Part shown: piece by piece, positions 6,879 through 7,440 of the stretch
Numbering within the stretch: position 1 is the stretch's first letter
Layout of the letters: every line of letters begins with the position of its first letter
Source of the DNA: Rhodocyclaceae bacterium
GTDB taxonomy: Bacteria; Pseudomonadota; Gammaproteobacteria; Burkholderiales; Rhodocyclaceae
Reading direction: 5' to 3'
Length of the DNA: 7,440 bases
NCBI GenBank assembly: GCA_013821865.1
Contig: PNJM01000133.1
Coordinates: forward strand, 1 to 7,440
The notes under the pieces: generated by a model
Seen by the model: only the letters and a program-made list of their open reading frames with translations
Told to the model about the DNA's origin: nothing
Databases searched by the model: none
Made by a program: the position numbers and the translations under genes

Positions 6879-7440
6879 TTACTTGCGATAGGCGTCGAGC
6901 ACGGCCTGGCCGTCGGCGCCGGCCTGCTTCGCCCACTCGCCGATCATCGTCTCGCCGATCTTCATGAAGTCGGCCTTGAGCTGGGCCGAGGGCTGCTCGA
7001 CCTTCATTCCGTTCTTGACGAGCTGCTCGAGGTACCAGCTGTTCTTCTCCTCGCTCATCTTCCAGCCGCGCGCATCCGCGGCCGCCGCGGCCTTGAGCAG
7101 GGCGTCCTGCGCCGGCTTGTCGAGGCCGTCGAAGGCGCGCTGCGAGACGATGACCATGTTCTTCGGCAGCCAGGCGCGCACGTCGTAGTAGTACTTCACC
7201 TGTTCCCACACCTTGCTGTCGTAGCCGGTGGCGGCCGAGGTCATGAAGGCATTCACGGCGCCGGTGGCGAGGGCCTGGGTCAGCTCGGCGGCCTGGATGG
7301 TCACCGGCTGCGCGCCGACCAGCTGGGCGATGCGACTGGTGTTGGGGTTGTAGGCGCGCCACTTGGCGCCCTTGAGATCGGCCGCGCTGGCGATGGGCCT
7401 GGCGCTGAAAATGCCCTGCGGCGGCCACGGTACCGAGTAG
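6879..7440 (-). CDS. dctP: TRAP transporter substrate-binding protein DctP, C-terminal part (5' end beyond the right edge)
   Basis: The visible 186 residues are the C-terminal half or more of a periplasmic DctP-type binding protein (usually about 320-340 residues). The frame is open to the window edge and begins YSVPWPPQGIFSARPI. Family segments follow: the DLKGAKWRAYN stretch, where TRAP binding proteins keep an Arg next to the ligand, then QLVGAQPVTIQAAEL and TQALATGAVNAFMTS. ATGYDSKVWEQVKYYYD and the C-terminal helices complete the typical pattern, ending with TAA at 6879-6881. It captures a small organic anion or similar ligand in the periplasm and hands it to DctQM. The ligand cannot be fixed from this fragment; the neighbouring glutamate dehydrogenase makes glutamate, 2-oxoglutarate or a related acid reasonable guesses. 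The signal peptide and promoter of the operon lie outside the window. Confidence 0.94.
   Translation of the reverse strand, partial: YSVPWPPQGIFSARPIASAADLKGAKWRAYNPNTSRIAQLVGAQPVTIQAAELTQALATGAVNAFMTSAATGYDSKVWEQVKYYYDVRAWLPKNMVIVSQRAFDGLDKPAQDALLKAAAAADARGWKMSEEKNSWYLEQLVKNGMKVEQPSAQLKADFMKIGETMIGEWAKQAGADGQAVLDAYRK

Overview
The window is high-GC, tightly packed DNA that looks like a betaproteobacterial chromosome, plausibly Rhodocyclales or a relative. The reasons are a PEP-CTERM (exosortase-sorted) protein, a WXXGXW-repeat lipoprotein, a DUF6600-type envelope protein, a palindrome that reads IPAHAGIQ when translated, and a DctPQM TRAP transporter. The taxonomic call is inference from gene content only. 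No RNA gene, CRISPR array, insertion sequence or origin was seen.

Left part (1-2266), envelope and secreted proteins. On the minus strand lie a broken DUF6600-type gene (1-396, running off the left edge, its middle missing and its frame shifted) and an intact small WXXGXW lipoprotein (539-874). Diverging on the plus strand is a secreted GDSL/SGNH hydrolase with a C-terminal PEP-CTERM sorting tag (1211-2221), closed by a clear intrinsic terminator. The two non-coding stretches here (397-538 and 875-1210) share a repeated TTACAAATTGTCACCAAT-like box. The copy upstream of the hydrolase contains a perfect palindrome and sits at enhancer distance from a possible sigma-54 promoter.

Middle (2267-3686). 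A non-coding stretch holds what looks like the decayed tail of a GGDEF diguanylate cyclase, then a strong inverted repeat touching the ribosome binding site of a GalT-like nucleotidyltransferase. The galT reading frame is interrupted by a single missing base near 3382-3386, but all metal-binding and catalytic motifs are visible across the two frames.

Right part (3702-7440), minus strand. A compact operon reads dctP (partial, off the right edge), dctQ, dctM, then glutamate dehydrogenase 14 bases behind dctM. The layout suggests that an imported carboxylate or amino acid feeds, or is fed by, the glutamate / 2-oxoglutarate node.

Nothing here is clearly a new system. The most interesting signals are the shared box linking the envelope genes, the transporter-dehydrogenase pairing, and three damaged genes (DUF6600, GGDEF, galT) within 3.7 kb, which could mean local gene decay or sequence and assembly error.
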